Assembly: GCA_014843695.1 (NCBI GenBank)
Contig: CM026397.1
Location: 49,605,221-49,669,220 of the forward strand
Direction of reading: 5' to 3'
From: Archivesica marissinica
Lineage: Eukaryota; Mollusca; Bivalvia; Venerida; Vesicomyidae
DNA length: 64,000 bases
Part shown: in pieces, positions 62,961 through 64,000 of the stretch
How the letters are laid out: each line of letters begins with the position of its first letter
Numbering within the stretch: the first letter of the stretch is position 1
Program-made: the position numbers and the translations under genes
The notes under the pieces: generated by a model
Seen by the model: the letters and a program-made list of their open reading frames with translations, nothing else
What the model was told of the DNA's origin: nothing
Databases searched by the model: none

Positions 62961-63469
62961 TTTGTTCTGATATGGCCGGTTGGTGAGCCGCCAGCTAGTT
63001 AAATAATGATTAGCGATTGCTTACCAGCCATGCGTCTGGCATACAAGCATAGAATTCGGGAAGTACTGATATTCATAAAAAGAGATGTATCATAAGTCAG
63101 AAACGGCTGCTCTTTAGATTAAACATATTTTATTCAGAAAATAACATATAAGAATAGTGTTACAAGAGAAATAATTTGGATTGGAAAACAAGCATATTAA
63201 AATGCTTATACAAATTCCTTTCCATAGTGGAGTTTGCAAACATATAAATTTAACACATTAGAGCCAGTGTATGGTAGGTATTCTTTGAGCATTGGAAAGG
63301 TTTAATTCTATATAGTTCAAACCTGATACTGAATTTTAATGCACACGGTGACTAATTGTTATCCTGATTCAATGCATTAATTAGTGTTAGTTTATAACAT
63401 TAGTAGAACATACTAGGTACTGTCTCACACGCTGCATAGATAGAGGGTCAGACATTTGATGGTAAATGA
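62961..63469. other. Unannotated interval
   Basis: Probably includes the 3' UTR of the LINE fragment that follows on the minus strand; nothing else recognised. Confidence 0.45.
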
Positions 63470-64000
63470 CTAGATCTCGAAGCGCTTAGTTGCTGCTATG
63501 AAGCCTTGGACTCGTAGGAAGATGTGTTTATTGACTTCGAATGTAAGTCGGTCATCACCGTACAGTAGATTATTTAACGTATGTGCATGTATTGGGAGAT
63601 CGTGAAGATAGTGTTGGCGCAATGCATGGTATCTTGGACATTGAAACAGGAAGAGGAATGTAGTCTCTACAACGCCGCATATGCACAGAGGAGAAGGAAC
63701 ACTATTTCTTCTGTGAAGATCGAAGCTTAGCGCACTGCACCCCAAGCGAAGGTGTGCGTGATATACTTGGTTTTTCCTATTGCCAATGTTGTAAATTGTT
63801 TTCTTTTGTTTAGCCCTAGTATTCAGCTTGCTTTTAAATTCTCCTATGGTTGAGGCATTTCTAAGTATATTCCACTGGCGAATAGTTAGAGGCAGAAAAG
63901 AAGAAGCATGCGATTGAGTTTTGCAGTGAATATTGGGTATAGCTGTAAGTGATCGTAAGGCATATGGCTGATTTGGCTGGGGTGGAATTAGATTTGACAG
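63470..64000 (-). CDS. Non-LTR retrotransposon ORF2, C-terminal part, cut by the window edge
   Basis: Minus strand open for about 176 codons from the edge to a stop at 63470. It reads SSFLPLTIRQWNILRNASTI (the S-F-x-P-x-x-I-x-x-WN block), then LGCSALSFDLHRR, a zinc-knuckle-like CICG..FLFQCPRY, and ends AATKRFEI. The ORF may continue intact beyond the window. It is related to the broken fragment at 1.4-1.9 kb and differs from the ORF2 at 52.5 kb. Confidence 0.75.
   Translation of the reverse strand: MSNLIPPQPNQPYALRSLTAIPNIHCKTQSHASSFLPLTIRQWNILRNASTIGEFKSKLNTRAKQKKTIYNIGNRKNQVYHAHLRLGCSALSFDLHRRNSVPSPLCICGVVETTFLFLFQCPRYHALRQHYLHDLPIHAHTLNNLLYGDDRLTFEVNKHIFLRVQGFIAATKRFEI

Overview
The window looks like a repeat-rich invertebrate nuclear genome, most likely a mollusc and probably a bivalve. 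Genes are split into small exons with GT-AG introns. There are many tRNA-derived SINEs, and one decayed SINE (16.7 kb) resembles a family I associate with molluscs. AT-rich non-coding DNA is packed with minisatellites. No bacterial operon features are present. The species assignment is inference.

Region by region: (1) 0.15-0.4 kb holds one EF-hand exon (+). (2) 1.4-5.6 kb holds a dead LINE end, a MITE, and a SINE that has produced two separate satellites, followed by a 51-bp satellite carrying a SINE insertion. (3) 6.0-8.2 kb, minus strand, holds two exons of a pancreatic-lipase-like gene. (4) 8.4-20 kb holds SINEs, MITEs, minisatellites and a decayed LINE. (5) 21.1-25.6 kb, plus strand, holds a complete two-exon DMRTA-type transcription factor gene with a roughly 1.5-kb VNTR in its intron. 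(6) 26-31 kb is mostly repeats, with a 504-bp piggyBac-like MITE. (7) 31.56-32.05 kb holds a 164-aa single-exon ORF resembling the P2X7 C-terminal domain. (8) 33.16-41.71 kb, plus strand, holds a complete four-exon IFT25/HSPB11 gene (138 aa), reconstructed from very short exons with agreeing splice phases. (9) 42-52 kb holds dense SINEs, MITEs and satellites. (10) 52.5-57.4 kb, minus strand, holds a non-LTR retrotransposon with both ORFs open. (11) 58-64 kb holds satellites, SINEs and a LINE fragment running off the right edge.

The window contains about 20 distinct tandem arrays. Several start from functional sequence: SINE promoter boxes (A-box arrays), SINE tails, a splice donor in IFT25, and probably a splice donor in the lipase gene. 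IFT25 intron 3 carries about 45 tandem units, each with a donor-like GTAAGT and an acceptor-like GTTACAG. I regard this conversion of functional junctions into tandem arrays as the most interesting signal here. The SINE families also form a modular network: A and C share one 3' tail, while B, H and part of E share another, with two A/B junctions. No RNA gene, CRISPR array or viral gene could be supported. SINE and MITE letters (A to P) are labels local to this annotation.
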